From Paracoccaceae bacterium (GTDB lineage: Bacteria; Pseudomonadota; Alphaproteobacteria; Rhodobacterales; Rhodobacteraceae), in assembly GCA_024742705.1 (NCBI GenBank), contig JANSXZ010000001.1, positions 62,001-126,000 on the forward strand: a DNA stretch of 64,000 bases, given 5' to 3'. Below the pieces are notes generated by a model, which ran no database searches, had not been told where the DNA came from, and saw only the letters and a program-made list of their open reading frames with translations. Positions 7,633-15,311 of this stretch are shown piece by piece; the stretch's first letter is position 1, and every line of letters starts with the position of its first letter. A program made the translations under genes and the position numbers.

Positions 7633-8355
7633 TCAGACGAAGAACTGTGCCCCGTTCGCGCTGATCGTTGAACCGTTGATGAAACCGGCGTCATCTGCGG
7701 TGAGGAATGTGACGCAGCGCGCGATCTCTTCAGGTTCACCCAGACGGCCCGCGGGGATCTGCGCGATGATCGATTCGCGCACCTTTTCCGGAACCGCCAT
7801 GACCATGTCGGTGCCGATATAGCCAGGGCAGATCGCGTTGGCGGTGATGCCGGCGCGCGCACCCTCTTGCGCCAGCGACTTGACGATACCCAGATCGCCG
7901 GCCTTGGTCGCCGCATAGTTGACCTGGGCGAACTGGCCTTTCTGGCCGTTGATCGAGGAAATCACCACGATGCGTCCGAACTTCCGCTCGCGCATGCCGG
8001 GCCAGATCGGGTGAATGGTGTTGAACACGCCGGTCAGGTTCGTGTCGATAACCTGATGCCACTGTTCGGGGGTCATCTTGTGGAACGGCGCGTCACGGGT
8101 GATGCCCGCGTTGGCCACCACGATCTCGATCGGGCCGAGATCGGCTTCGACCTGGGCGATGCCGGCCTTGCTGCTGTCGTAGTCGGCGACGTTCCACTTG
8201 TAGGTCTTGATGCCGGTTTCTTCGGTGAATTTCGCGGCGGCCTCGTCGTTGCCTGCATAGGTTGCGGCGACAGTATGGCCGGCCGCCTTGAGGGCCTGGG
8301 AGATTGCTGCACCGATTCCTCTGGAACCGCCGGTTACAAGCGCGACACGTGACAT
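7633..8355 (-). CDS. phaB: Acetoacetyl-CoA reductase
   Basis: This NADPH-dependent short-chain dehydrogenase reduces acetoacetyl-CoA to (R)-3-hydroxybutyryl-CoA, the monomer for polyhydroxybutyrate. The same product also enters the ethylmalonyl-CoA pathway. The 240-residue protein starts MSRVALVTGGSRGIGAAIS (cofactor loop). It has the catalytic Ser in ISSINGQKGQFAQ and Tyr/Lys in NYAATKAG, all typical of PhaB. ATG 8355 was chosen over an upstream extension because GGAGG lies just before it. phaA lies 101 bp upstream on the same strand, with a stem-loop between. Confidence 0.95.
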   Translation of the reverse strand: MSRVALVTGGSRGIGAAISQALKAAGHTVAATYAGNDEAAAKFTEETGIKTYKWNVADYDSSKAGIAQVEADLGPIEIVVANAGITRDAPFHKMTPEQWHQVIDTNLTGVFNTIHPIWPGMRERKFGRIVVISSINGQKGQFAQVNYAATKAGDLGIVKSLAQEGARAGITANAICPGYIGTDMVMAVPEKVRESIIAQIPAGRLGEPEEIARCVTFLTADDAGFINGSTISANGAQFFV

Positions 8356-8402
8356 TTTAAGGATATCCTCCGATAAAGTTCGAAATCTTGTTATGCCGAT
8401 TG

Positions 8403-8435
8403 CCGCCATCGCGCAACATTATTGCGCGACGGCGG
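8403..8435 (-). other. Stem-loop between phaA and phaB
   Basis: A 14-nt-arm hairpin: TCGCGCAA pairs with TTGCGCGA and CCGCC with GGCGG across a single mismatch, loop CATTA. It sits between the phaA stop and phaB start and has no T-run. It is more likely an mRNA processing or stability element, or a partial terminator that sets the phaA:phaB ratio, than a full terminator. Confidence 0.6.
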
Positions 8436-8456
8436 TCTGTAAAATCGGTTTCTGGA

Positions 8457-9632
8457 TCAGTCGCGCGCGAGGCACATGGCAACGCCCATGCCGCCGCCGA
8501 TGCACAGAGTGGCAAGGCCTTTCTTGGCGTCCCGGCGCTGCATTTCGAACAGCAGCGTGTTGAGAATGCGCGCGCCTGATGCACCGATCGGATGGCCGAT
8601 GGCGATTGCACCGCCGTTGACGTTCACGATTTCCGGATCCCAGCCCATGTCCTTGTTGACGGCACAGGCCTGTGCCGCAAAGGCTTCGTTCGCTTCGACC
8701 AGGTCAAGGTCTTCGGCTTTCCAGCCGGCTTTTTCCAACGCCTTGCGGCTGGCATAGATCGGCCCGGCGCCCATGATCGACGGATCCAGACCCACCGTCG
8801 CAAACGAGACGATCCGCGCCAGCGGTGTAATTCCGCGCTTTTCCGCATTTTCGGCTGTCATCAACAGCGTCGCTGCGGCGCCGTCGTTCAGGCCCGAAGC
8901 GTTGGCGGCGGTGACCGAACCGTCGCGGGTGAAGGCCGGTCGCAGTTTCGCCATGGCTTCGATGGTCGCCCCGTGGCGGATGTATTCGTCGCTGTCCATC
9001 ACGGTTTCGCCCTTGCGGGTCTTGATGGTGAAGGGGACGATTTCATCCTTGAACTTGCCGGCTTTCTGCGCGGCTTCGGCCTTGTTCTGGCTGGCGACGG
9101 CAAAGCTGTCCTGGGCGTCGCGGTTGATCTGCCATTTCTCGGCCACGTTCTCGGCCGTCTGGCCCATGTGATACCCGTTGAACGCGTCCCACAACCCGTC
9201 GCGGATCATCGTGTCGATATAGCTCATGTCGCCCATCTTGTGACCGGCGCGCAGATTGGCCGCGTGGGGGCTGAGCGTCATGTTTTCCTGGCCACCGGCG
9301 ATCACCACATCGGCATCGCCCAGCTGCACATGCTGTGCGCCGATTGCCACGGCCCGCAGGCCCGATCCGCACACCTGGTTGATGCTCCACGCGGCGCTTT
9401 CGATCGGCAGGCCGGCGTTCACATGCGCCTGACGCGCGGGGTTCTGGCCCTGGGCGGCGGTCAGAACCTGCCCCAAAATGGTTTCGGAGACTTCCGATTT
9501 GTCGATGCCGGCGCGTTCGACCACGGCCTGCAGGACGGCAGCCCCCAGGTCATGCGCGGGCGTGTTGGCGAACGACCCGCCGAAACTGCCCACACCGGTG
9601 CGCGCTGCGGATGCGATTACTACGTTGGTCAT
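8457..9632 (-). CDS. phaA: Acetyl-CoA acetyltransferase (beta-ketothiolase)
   Basis: This thiolase condenses two acetyl-CoA to acetoacetyl-CoA, the first step of PHB synthesis and of the ethylmalonyl-CoA pathway. At 391 residues it has the standard length. Visible motifs are the nucleophilic Cys in [10 protein letters not shown] (near residue 88), the [17 protein letters not shown] signature with the catalytic His, and the second catalytic Cys in [10 protein letters not shown]. The start has AGGACAGGA upstream. It is the first gene of a phaA-phaB unit on the minus strand. No PHA synthase or phasin gene is in the window. Confidence 0.96.
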   Translation of the reverse strand: MTNVVIASAARTGVGSFGGSFANTPAHDLGAAVLQAVVERAGIDKSEVSETILGQVLTAAQGQNPARQAHVNAGLPIESAAWSINQVCGSGLRAVAIGAQHVQLGDADVVIAGGQENMTLSPHAANLRAGHKMGDMSYIDTMIRDGLWDAFNGYHMGQTAENVAEKWQINRDAQDSFAVASQNKAEAAQKAGKFKDEIVPFTIKTRKGETVMDSDEYIRHGATIEAMAKLRPAFTRDGSVTAANASGLNDGAAATLLMTAENAEKRGITPLARIVSFATVGLDPSIMGAGPIYASRKALEKAGWKAEDLDLVEANEAFAAQACAVNKDMGWDPEIVNVNGGAIAIGHPIGASGARILNTLLFEMQRRDAKKGLATLCIGGGMGVAMCLARD

Positions 9633-9729
9633 ATATCCTGTCCTTTGGCAGTGGCCGACAAGGACGGGGGGTGTACGGCGGTATGCAGAACTGGCCCCCA
9701 GACCTTGCCCTTGGCGATGCCATAGCGCA

Positions 9730-9747
9730 TTGCCGGAAAACCGGCAA
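9730..9747 (-). terminator. Stem-loop after the EAL gene
   Basis: A perfect 7-bp stem (TTGCCGG / CCGGCAA) with a four-base A (T on the minus strand) loop lies 27 bp downstream of the EAL-gene stop and about 100 bp upstream of phaA. It has no strong T-run. Confidence 0.4.
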
Positions 9748-9773
9748 CTTGTCAGTCTGTCTCAGGCGATGGA

Positions 9774-10607
9774 TCAGGCGATTGCACGGTCCGGTGGCAC
9801 GGCGAGCCAGGGTGGACGCACCGTGGGAGCCGCAAAAAGATAGCCCTGAAGGCAGTCGACACCGATGCCCGAGAGGAAGGCGGCCTCCTCCGGGCGTTCG
9901 ACAGATTCCGCCACGACGAACATGTCGAAATGCCGTGCGATGGATACCAGCGCCTTGGTGAGAACCTGATTGCCGGGGTCGCTGTCGATGCCGCGGATGA
10001 ACTGCCCGTCGATCTTGACCGCGTCAAAGAAGAAATCCTTGAAATAGCGGAAGGCGGTGACGCCGGCGCCGAAATCGTCGAGTGCGAAGGCAATGCCGTG
10101 GCTCTGCAGATCGTCCATGAAATCGATCACCAGTTCCGGCACTGTCATTGCGGATGTTTCGGTGATTTCGAGGATCAGCCTTTCGCCTGCGGTTGGCGCC
10201 CCGGCCAGCCCTTCATCCAGCGTTCGCCGCCATTTGGCATATCCGATGGAGCGCGCCGACATGTTCAGCGACAGCCGCAGGTCGGGGAAGGCGGCAAGGG
10301 TGGCCAGCCCCATGCGCAGCGCCGCGCAATCGAGTTCGCGGCCCAGGGCGGTATCTTCGACAAGGGGCATGAAATCCTTCGCCGGAATGACGCGGCCGGT
10401 GGGATCGAGCACGCGCACCAGCCCTTCGTAAAAGGCCACGCGGTGCGGTGCGCGGGCCTGCATCACCGGCTGATAGGCCAACACCGCCTCGTCATGGCGG
10501 ACCGCGGCGCGCACCATATCCAGCACACGCCGGTCGCGCGCCGTCAGCGCGGCATCAAGCGGTGATTCAACCCCTTCGGGCAGGTCGGCGGAAGGCATTT
10601 CGGTCAT
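9774..10607 (-). CDS. Stand-alone EAL-domain c-di-GMP phosphodiesterase
   Basis: This 277-residue protein consists of one EAL domain, which hydrolyses cyclic di-GMP. The signature reads YEGLVRV, so EAL is EGL, an accepted variant. The metal-binding and catalytic positions are present: Asn in LSLNMSARS, Glu in LEITETS, DD in ALDDFGAG, Lys in DAVKIDGQF, Glu in VVAESVE, and the QGYLFAAP end. No GGDEF, PAS or membrane segment is seen, so it is probably a soluble enzyme. ATG 10607 was chosen; in-frame codons upstream do not extend the domain. It is divergent from tag, sharing a 126-bp promoter region. Confidence 0.88.
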   Translation of the reverse strand: MTEMPSADLPEGVESPLDAALTARDRRVLDMVRAAVRHDEAVLAYQPVMQARAPHRVAFYEGLVRVLDPTGRVIPAKDFMPLVEDTALGRELDCAALRMGLATLAAFPDLRLSLNMSARSIGYAKWRRTLDEGLAGAPTAGERLILEITETSAMTVPELVIDFMDDLQSHGIAFALDDFGAGVTAFRYFKDFFFDAVKIDGQFIRGIDSDPGNQVLTKALVSIARHFDMFVVAESVERPEEAAFLSGIGVDCLQGYLFAAPTVRPPWLAVPPDRAIA

Positions 10608-10640
10608 GTGCGGCCCCGTGCATGGTATGATTGGATCACT

Positions 10641-10657
10641 GTGGCCAATTGTGGCCA
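10641..10657. promoter_or_regulatory. GTGGCCA direct repeat with 10-bp period
   Basis: Two GTGGCCA copies (10641-10647 and 10651-10657), one helical turn apart, lie in the 126-bp region between the divergent EAL and tag genes. Each contains the palindrome TGGCCA. It is a candidate operator for one or both genes, with no known regulator assigned. Confidence 0.35.
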
Positions 10658-10733
10658 TAGAGATTAAGAATCCGTAAATATTCCTGTTTCGTTCCAATTT
10701 GACGAAAGTCGGGACAACACATCGGAGAATGCC

Positions 10734-11327
10734 ATGCCGCGCTGTGCCTGGGCCGGGCCCGAGGAAATCTACCGGCTTTATCATGACACCGAATGGGGTG
10801 TGCCGGACCGTGACAGCCGAGGGTTGTTCGAGAAGCTGACCCTGGAGGGTTTTCAGGCCGGTTTGAGCTGGATCACGATCCTGAGGAAACGCGACGGGTT
10901 CCGCCGCGCCTTCGCGGGTTTCGATCCTGATGTCATTGCCGGCTGGGGTGAAGTTGAGGTGGCCCGTCTGTTGGGCGATCCGGGGATCGTGCGCCATCGC
11001 GGCAAGATCGAGGCGACCATCGGAAACGCGCGCGCCTGGCAGGAAATCGAGGCGCAAGAGGGGTTTGCGCAATTCGTGTGGGGCCATGTCGGGGGCCGCG
11101 CGGTGCAGGGCGCATGGCAAACCGAGGCCGATGTACCCGGCGCGACCGCGCTGTCCGCGCGGATGTCGCGCGATCTCAAGGCGCGCGGGTTCAGGTTTTG
11201 CGGGCCGACGACCGTTTATGCCTTCATGCAGGCCGCCGGGCTGGTCAACGACCATGTGGCCGGCTGCCCGCGCCATGCCGATGTTGCCCGCCTGGCCGGT
11301 GCCCCGCTGTCAAAAGGAGCGCGCTGA
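10734..11327 (+). CDS. tag: DNA-3-methyladenine glycosylase I
   Basis: Tag removes 3-methyladenine from alkylated DNA to start base excision repair. The 197-residue product has the family hallmarks. Cys-4 in PRCAW, His-17 in YHDTEWG and His/Cys in NDHVAGCPRH make the zinc site. FEKLTLEGFQAGLSWITIL is the helix-hairpin-helix/base-binding region. ATG 10734 follows CGGAGA. It ends 147 bp before the end of the converging TlpA-like gene; that spacer holds nothing I can assign. Confidence 0.95.
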   Translation: MPRCAWAGPEEIYRLYHDTEWGVPDRDSRGLFEKLTLEGFQAGLSWITILRKRDGFRRAFAGFDPDVIAGWGEVEVARLLGDPGIVRHRGKIEATIGNARAWQEIEAQEGFAQFVWGHVGGRAVQGAWQTEADVPGATALSARMSRDLKARGFRFCGPTTVYAFMQAAGLVNDHVAGCPRHADVARLAGAPLSKGAR

Positions 11328-11474
11328 CGCGCGCACGCCATTGTGGCCGCCCCGGGGCCGGTGCCGCGCCCTGTGTCGGCGGCCGTGCCAGCCCGCCATG
11401 TTGGTGCCGATGCAGGCCTTCGCGCCGACGCGACGTGTAATCCGCCGCCAAACGGGACGCCCCCGCGCGGCCGA

Positions 11475-12032
11475 TCAGCCGGGTTCCTGCGCCAGAAGCG
11501 CCGCCACGATGGCGCGCGCATCGTCGGAGTACCAATCGGCATCGCCCACCATTCGCGCGATCTCGCGGCCTTCGGGATCGAGCAGGACGGTGGTGGGCAG
11601 GCCGGGAACCTGCATCGCGCGGGCGACGGCCTGCCGGGGATCTTGATGCCTGGGCAGGTTGTCTATGCCGATCTCTTCGAAGAAGCGCGCGATGGCGGCG
11701 GGTGCGTTGCGGCCGGTTGCCAGTGTCAGAACCTCGAACCGGGGCCCGCCGAATTCCGCTTGCAGCGCCGCGAACATCGGCATTTCCTTGCGGCAGGGCG
11801 CACACCATGTGGCCCAGAAGTTCAGCAGGACATATCGCCCGCGATAGTCGGCCAGCGTTGCCATGCCGGCGCCGTCGGCGCGGGTGAATTCGGCCGGCGC
11901 GACGGCGACCGGGGCGGCGTGAAACGCGAGCTTGCGCATCGTTTCGCCGCGCAGTTCCTCGAGCCGGGCGATGTCGGCATTTGCACCGATGCTCAGAGCG
12001 ATATACACGAACGCGGCAAAGAGATATTTCAT
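11475..12032 (-). CDS. TlpA-like periplasmic thiol:disulfide oxidoreductase
   Basis: A 185-residue thioredoxin-fold protein with an N-terminal signal peptide or anchor ([19 protein letters not shown]). The redox motif WCAPC is in [17 protein letters not shown], and the cis-Pro segment is GLPTTVLLD. TlpA/ResA/CcmG-type proteins reduce disulfides in the periplasm, often for cytochrome c or oxidase assembly. No cytochrome genes are adjacent, so the partner is unknown. GGAGGG precedes the ATG. The gene is divergent from argH, with only 21 bp between the two start codons. Confidence 0.88.
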   Translation of the reverse strand: MKYLFAAFVYIALSIGANADIARLEELRGETMRKLAFHAAPVAVAPAEFTRADGAGMATLADYRGRYVLLNFWATWCAPCRKEMPMFAALQAEFGGPRFEVLTLATGRNAPAAIARFFEEIGIDNLPRHQDPRQAVARAMQVPGLPTTVLLDPEGREIARMVGDADWYSDDARAIVAALLAQEPG

Positions 12033-12053
12033 GGTCCCTCCGGGGGGTGGCAA

Positions 12054-13445
12054 ATGACAGACAAGACCTCGAACAAGATGTGGGGCGGACGCTTTGCCGC
12101 CGGGCCGGATGCGATCATGGAGGCGATCAATGCCTCGATCGGGTTCGACAGGCGGATGGCGGCGCAGGACATCGCGGGCTCGAGGGCCCACGCGGCGATG
12201 CTGGCCGCGCAGGGCATCATCACCGATACAGATGCCGAGGCGATCGGGGAAGGCCTGCTCACGGTGATGTCAGAGATCGAGGGCGGTTCGTTTGTCTTTT
12301 CCACCGCGCTTGAGGACATCCACATGAACGTCGAGGCGCGGTTGACCGAGTTGATCGGTGCGCCCGCCGGCCGGCTGCACACCGCGCGCAGCCGCAACGA
12401 TCAGGTTGCCACCGATTTCCGGCTGTGGGTGCGCGACCAGCTTGACGCCTGCGAGAGCGGTCTGACCGCGCTGATCCGGGCCCTTCTGGAACAGGCCGAA
12501 TCGGGCGCCGACTGGGTCATGCCCGGGTTCACCCACCTGCAAACCGCCCAACCCGTCACCTGGGGGCATCACATGATGGCCTATGTCGAAATGTTCGGCC
12601 GGGATCTGGGCCGGGTGCGCGATGCCCGGATACGGATGAACGAATCGCCGCTGGGCGCCGCCGCGCTGGCGGGCACTTCGTTTCCCATCGACCGCGACAT
12701 GACCGCCGCCGCCCTGGGCTTTGACCGGCCCTGCGCGAATTCGCTGGATGCGGTCAGCGACCGCGATTTCGCGCTCGAGTTCCTGGGCGCGGCCAGCATC
12801 TGTGCCATGCACCTCAGCCGGATGGCCGAAGAGCTGGTGATCTGGTCGTCGGCGCAGTTCCGCTTTGTCACGCTGTCCGACCGGTTTTCCACCGGGTCGT
12901 CGATCATGCCGCAAAAGAAGAACCCCGACGCGGCCGAACTGATCCGCGCCAAGGTGGGGCGGATCTTCGGCGCCAACACCGCGCTCATGATGGTCATGAA
13001 GGGCCTCGCGCTGACCTATTCCAAGGACATGCAGGAAGACAAGGAGCAGGTCTTTGACGCTGCCGACAATCTGATGCTGGCGCTGGCCGCGATGGAAGGA
13101 ATGGTGCGCGACATGACCGCAAACCGTGAAAGCCTGGCGGCGGCGGCGGGATCGGGGTTTTCCACGGCGACCGATCTGGCCGACTGGTTGGTGCGGGTTG
13201 CGGGGCTGCCGTTCCGCGAGGCGCATCATGTCACCGGGGCACTGGTTGCGCTGGCCGAAAGCCGGGGCTGCGACCTGCCTGACCTGTCGCTGGCCGAGAT
13301 GCAGGGCGTGCATGCCGATATCACGATGGATGTTTTCGGGGTGCTCGGGGTGGAAAACTCGGTCAACTCGCGCATGTCCTACGGGGGAACGGCACCTGCC
13401 CAGGTGCGCGCGCAGATCGCCAGATGGAAGGAAACCTTGGAATGA
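12054..13445 (+). CDS. argH: Argininosuccinate lyase
   Basis: ArgH cleaves argininosuccinate to arginine and fumarate, the last step of arginine synthesis. The 463-residue product matches the family length. It has [16 protein letters not shown] near residues 108-123 and the fumarase-superfamily signature [12 protein letters not shown] near residue 280. ATG 12054 was chosen because [12 protein letters not shown], the conserved ArgH N-terminus, starts just after it. An upstream in-frame extension would cross the divergent TlpA-like gene. The stop overlaps the next gene (ATGATGA). Confidence 0.96.
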   Translation: MTDKTSNKMWGGRFAAGPDAIMEAINASIGFDRRMAAQDIAGSRAHAAMLAAQGIITDTDAEAIGEGLLTVMSEIEGGSFVFSTALEDIHMNVEARLTELIGAPAGRLHTARSRNDQVATDFRLWVRDQLDACESGLTALIRALLEQAESGADWVMPGFTHLQTAQPVTWGHHMMAYVEMFGRDLGRVRDARIRMNESPLGAAALAGTSFPIDRDMTAAALGFDRPCANSLDAVSDRDFALEFLGAASICAMHLSRMAEELVIWSSAQFRFVTLSDRFSTGSSIMPQKKNPDAAELIRAKVGRIFGANTALMMVMKGLALTYSKDMQEDKEQVFDAADNLMLALAAMEGMVRDMTANRESLAAAAGSGFSTATDLADWLVRVAGLPFREAHHVTGALVALAESRGCDLPDLSLAEMQGVHADITMDVFGVLGVENSVNSRMSYGGTAPAQVRAQIARWKETLE

Positions 13446-13651
13446 TGAGACCGGGTGGAATTGCGGGGATGGGCGCGCTGGCCATCGCGGTGGCGGCATG
13501 TGGCGCCGATGGCCCGCCCGAGCCGCGGCAAAGCCCGGCGGTGGCCCCGGCGCCGGCCGGCGTGACGGTGACGGGGACGGCGCGGATCGGAGTTTCGGTT
13601 TCGTCATCGGGCCCGCATATCGCGCCGGTTCCCGGTGTCTCCGGATTCTGA
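13442..13651 (+). CDS. Small outer-membrane-type lipoprotein
   Basis: A 69-residue protein with a lipoprotein signal peptide ending in the lipobox LAIAVAAC. A low-complexity Pro/Ala linker ([16 protein letters not shown]) and a short beta-like tail ([17 protein letters not shown]) follow. The ATG overlaps the argH stop by 4 bases, so it is translated from the argH transcript. Small lipoproteins between argH and lysA (LptM/YifL-like in enterobacteria) are common, and this gene holds the same position. Sequence similarity to LptM cannot be judged by eye beyond the lipobox. Confidence 0.7.
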   Translation: MMRPGGIAGMGALAIAVAACGADGPPEPRQSPAVAPAPAGVTVTGTARIGVSVSSSGPHIAPVPGVSGF

Positions 13652-13667
13652 AGGGAAGGAAGCGAAA

Positions 13668-13985
13668 ATGTCGGTCTTGCGGATGATCTACCTGGCGCTT
13701 GCGGTTTGGGGCGCGATCCACCCGATGTATTACTTCGTGACGTGGTTCAATGAAAACGGGTATGACCTTATGGCCATGGTCGATGCGTGGCATGTGAACG
13801 CGGCCACCAGCGGGCTGGTCTGGGATCTGACCGTCGCCGCCGTTGCGCTGACGGTGTTCATCGTGGCCGAGGTGGCGACAAGGCGCAACTGGATCGCGCT
13901 GATCGCGATCCCGGCCACCTTCTGTATCGGCGTAAGCTGCGGGCTGCCGCTTTATCTTTTCCTGCGCAGCCGCCCTCTGGCCTGA
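13668..13985 (+). CDS. DUF2834-type membrane protein
   Basis: A 105-residue protein with three hydrophobic helices: residues ~3-25 (LRMIYLALAVWGAIHPMYYFV), ~45-65 (SGLVWDLTVAAVALTVFIVA) and ~75-100. The opening (YLALAVWGAIHPMYYFVTWF, then WDLTVAAVALTVFI) is that of DUF2834, a family of unknown function. ATG 13668 has GGGAAGGAAG upstream. An earlier in-frame ATG at 13635 lies inside the lipoprotein gene. It stands in the argH-lipoprotein-lysA row. Confidence 0.72.
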   Translation: MSVLRMIYLALAVWGAIHPMYYFVTWFNENGYDLMAMVDAWHVNAATSGLVWDLTVAAVALTVFIVAEVATRRNWIALIAIPATFCIGVSCGLPLYLFLRSRPLA

Positions 13986-14011
13986 GCCGCGCCCCAAACC
14001 CAGGGTATTCG

Positions 14012-15277
14012 ATGGACCATTTCCTTTACCGCGATGGCGCGCTGTTTGCCGAAGACGTGCCGATGAGCGAAATCGCGGCGGCCGTCGGCACGCCCTTCTA
14101 CGTCTATTCGACGGCCACCTTACTGCGCCACTACCACCTGTTCGACGACGCGCTGTCGGGCATGGACCACCTGGTGTGCTATGCGATGAAAGCGGCCAGC
14201 AATCAGGCGATCCTGCGCACGCTGGGCGATGCCGGCGCCGGCATGGACGTGGTTTCGGCGGGCGAATATCTGCGTGCCCGCGCGGCGGGTGTGCCGGGTG
14301 AGCGAATCGTTTTCTCGGGTGTCGGCAAGACGGCGGCGGAAATCCGGCTCGCGCTCGAGGGGGGGATCCGCCAGTTCAACGTCGAATCCGAACCCGAACT
14401 GGAATTGCTGAGCGCGGTTGCCCATTCCTTGGGCAAGACCGCTCCGATCACCGTACGGGTCAACCCCGACGTCGATGCCAAGACCCACGCCAAGATCGCC
14501 ACCGGAAAATCCGAGAACAAGTTCGGAATTCCCATCGCGCGGGCGCGCCAGGTCTATGCGATGGCGGCCCGGCTTCCGGGTATCGAGGTCGTCGGGATCG
14601 ATGTGCACATCGGCAGCCAGCTGACCGATCTTGCGCCCTTCGAACTGGCCTATACCAAGGTCGCCGACCTCACGGCGATCCTGCGCGCCGATGGCCATGA
14701 TATCCGCCGGCTGGATCTGGGCGGCGGACTGGGCATTCCCTATGTGCGCGACAACTCTGCGCCACCACTGCCTTCGGACTATGGCGCGCTGATCCGGCGC
14801 ACGGTTGGCCATCTTGGCTGCGAAATCGAGATCGAGCCCGGCCGCCTGATCGCCGGAAACGCCGGGATGATGGTTTCCAGCGTCATCTACCTGAAGTCCG
14901 GCGAGGGGCGCGATTTCCTGATCCTCGATGCCGCGATGAACGATTTGATCCGCCCGGCGATGTACGATGCCCATCACGATATCGTGCCGCTGATCGAACC
15001 GCCCGCCGGCGCGGTTCAGGCCACCTACGACATTGTCGGGCCGGTGTGCGAAAGCGGCGATACCTTCGCGCGGCAACGTCCGATGCCTGCGCTGGCGGCG
15101 GGCGACCTGGTGGCCTTCCGCAGCGCCGGCGCCTACGGCGCGGTGATGAGCAGCGAATACAACACCCGCCCGCTGATCCCCGAGGTTTTGGTGAAGGGCG
15201 ATCAATTTGCGGTTATTCGCCCAAGGCCGACCTTTGACGAAATGATAAATCGCGATACCATTCCCGAATGGCTCTAG
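14012..15277 (+). CDS. lysA: Diaminopimelate decarboxylase
   Basis: LysA converts meso-diaminopimelate to lysine with PLP. The 421-residue protein has the PLP lysine in CYAMKAASNQ (near residue 57), the Gly-rich phosphate loop LDLGGGLGIPY, the EPGRLIAGNAG segment and the catalytic CESGDTFA Cys. All are in family order. ATG 14012 (MDHFLYRDGALFAEDV) matches typical LysA starts. It lies 26 bp after the DUF2834 gene and 34 bp before the next gene, so argH to the TIGR02302-like gene may form one transcript. Confidence 0.96.
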   Translation: MDHFLYRDGALFAEDVPMSEIAAAVGTPFYVYSTATLLRHYHLFDDALSGMDHLVCYAMKAASNQAILRTLGDAGAGMDVVSAGEYLRARAAGVPGERIVFSGVGKTAAEIRLALEGGIRQFNVESEPELELLSAVAHSLGKTAPITVRVNPDVDAKTHAKIATGKSENKFGIPIARARQVYAMAARLPGIEVVGIDVHIGSQLTDLAPFELAYTKVADLTAILRADGHDIRRLDLGGGLGIPYVRDNSAPPLPSDYGALIRRTVGHLGCEIEIEPGRLIAGNAGMMVSSVIYLKSGEGRDFLILDAAMNDLIRPAMYDAHHDIVPLIEPPAGAVQATYDIVGPVCESGDTFARQRPMPALAAGDLVAFRSAGAYGAVMSSEYNTRPLIPEVLVKGDQFAVIRPRPTFDEMINRDTIPEWL

Positions 15278-15311
15278 CGCTATTCCGCGCGACAGTCCGC
15301 TTGGAGATCCG

